Shown: piece by piece, positions 5,244 to 5,517 of the stretch | Numbering within the stretch: the first letter of the stretch is position 1 | Layout of the letters: each line of letters starts with the position of its first letter | Source: an uncultured Collinsella sp. | GTDB taxonomy: Bacteria > Actinomycetota > Coriobacteriia > Coriobacteriales > Coriobacteriaceae | DNA: 5,517 bases | Assembly: GCA_937958315.1 (NCBI GenBank) | Contig: CALFGH010000075.1 | Coordinates: forward strand, 1-5,517 | Direction of reading: 5' to 3' | Program-made: the position numbers and the translations under genes | The notes under the pieces: generated by a model | Database searches by the model: none | Told to the model about the DNA's origin: nothing | The model's input: only the letters and a program-made list of their open reading frames with translations

Positions 5244-5517
5244 CTAGGCTTGGTCGGCGCCCGTCGTGTCCAAACCGATCAAACGGAACGGGTCTGCCAC
5301 GCCGCCGATCGACTTTTGGAGCTCGCGCTGGCGCTGAGAATCCTGCATCGCCTGCATCGTCAGCACACGGCGCGCCTCGTCGTCGAGCGACCGGTCCTGA
5401 CGTAGCTTGGCCTGTGCGGCGCGCATACGACGTTTGATGGTGTAGAGCTCGAGGGTATCGAGCATAAACACGATGTTCGTCTCGGTGGGGTGCTTGCTCG
5501 TCGACGAAATACGCCCG
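5244..5517 (-). CDS. dnaG: Probable DNA primase DnaG, C-terminal 90 residues (cut by window edge)
   Basis: An open frame enters from the window edge and ends at a TAG (5244-5246), giving the last 90 residues of a protein. The visible part has the pattern LDTLELYTIKRRMRAAQAKL, then a charged, glutamine-rich helix (VLTMQAMQDSQRQRELQKSI), and a short tail. Alternating helices of this kind, ending in a run like QRQRELQ, resemble the C-terminal helicase-interaction domain by which DnaG contacts DnaB at the replication fork. Position is the stronger argument: dnaG commonly lies directly before rpoD on the same strand, and here the gap to the rpoD GTG is 110 bases. The zinc-finger and catalytic TOPRIM domains would lie outside the window, so the call rests on context plus a loosely conserved tail. 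A GTG at 5471 could be read as a start, but the frame continues upstream to the edge. Confidence 0.65.
   Translation of the reverse strand, partial: GRISSTSKHPTETNIVFMLDTLELYTIKRRMRAAQAKLRQDRSLDDEARRVLTMQAMQDSQRQRELQKSIGGVADPFRLIGLDTTGADQA

Noticed and set aside
5231..5437. A 68-codon plus-strand frame opposite the end of the primase-like gene
   Set aside because: Arg/Pro-rich composition typical of an antisense shadow, with no family resemblance.

Overview
This window most likely comes from the chromosome of a high-GC actinobacterium of the class Coriobacteriia, with Collinsella or a close relative as the best guess. The grounds are the GC-rich coding sequence, an RpoD with a long acid-then-base linker before region 1.2, and a layout that mixes an actinobacterial-style sigma factor with an Asp23-DAK-RecG cluster familiar from Gram-positive bacteria. 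The genus is an inference by recognition; no search was run. Every gene I support lies on the minus strand, so transcription runs from high to low coordinates.

Right end (5517 to about 3745): the C-terminal end of what is probably DNA primase (dnaG), a 110-base gap with a small palindrome, then a complete primary sigma factor rpoD. This is the dnaG-rpoD part of the classical macromolecular-synthesis operon. rpoD is followed within 8 bases by a 13-bp hairpin that probably ends its transcript, and then by a separate 28-bp perfect palindrome with a GGGGACGTCCCC core.

Middle (about 3706 to 3405): a compact tRNA unit. A strong promoter with a perfect TATAAT and an A-tract-rich upstream stretch drives two identical tRNA-Asn(GTT) genes 33 bases apart. 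A clear Rho-independent terminator follows them.

Left end (3250 to 1): an apparent operon with short gaps (27 and 10 bases). It holds a small Asp23/YloU-family protein, a full-length DAK2-domain protein of the FakA/YloV type (the kinase half of fatty acid kinase), and the N-terminal 398 residues of RecG helicase, cut by the window edge.

The rpoD and asp23 starts are better placed at GTG codons behind good Shine-Dalgarno sequences than at upstream ATGs. All four visible stop codons are TAG. I see no mobile element, CRISPR array, defence system or novel multi-gene system. This is ordinary core chromosome, and the main items worth a second look are small palindromes and start/stop codon details.
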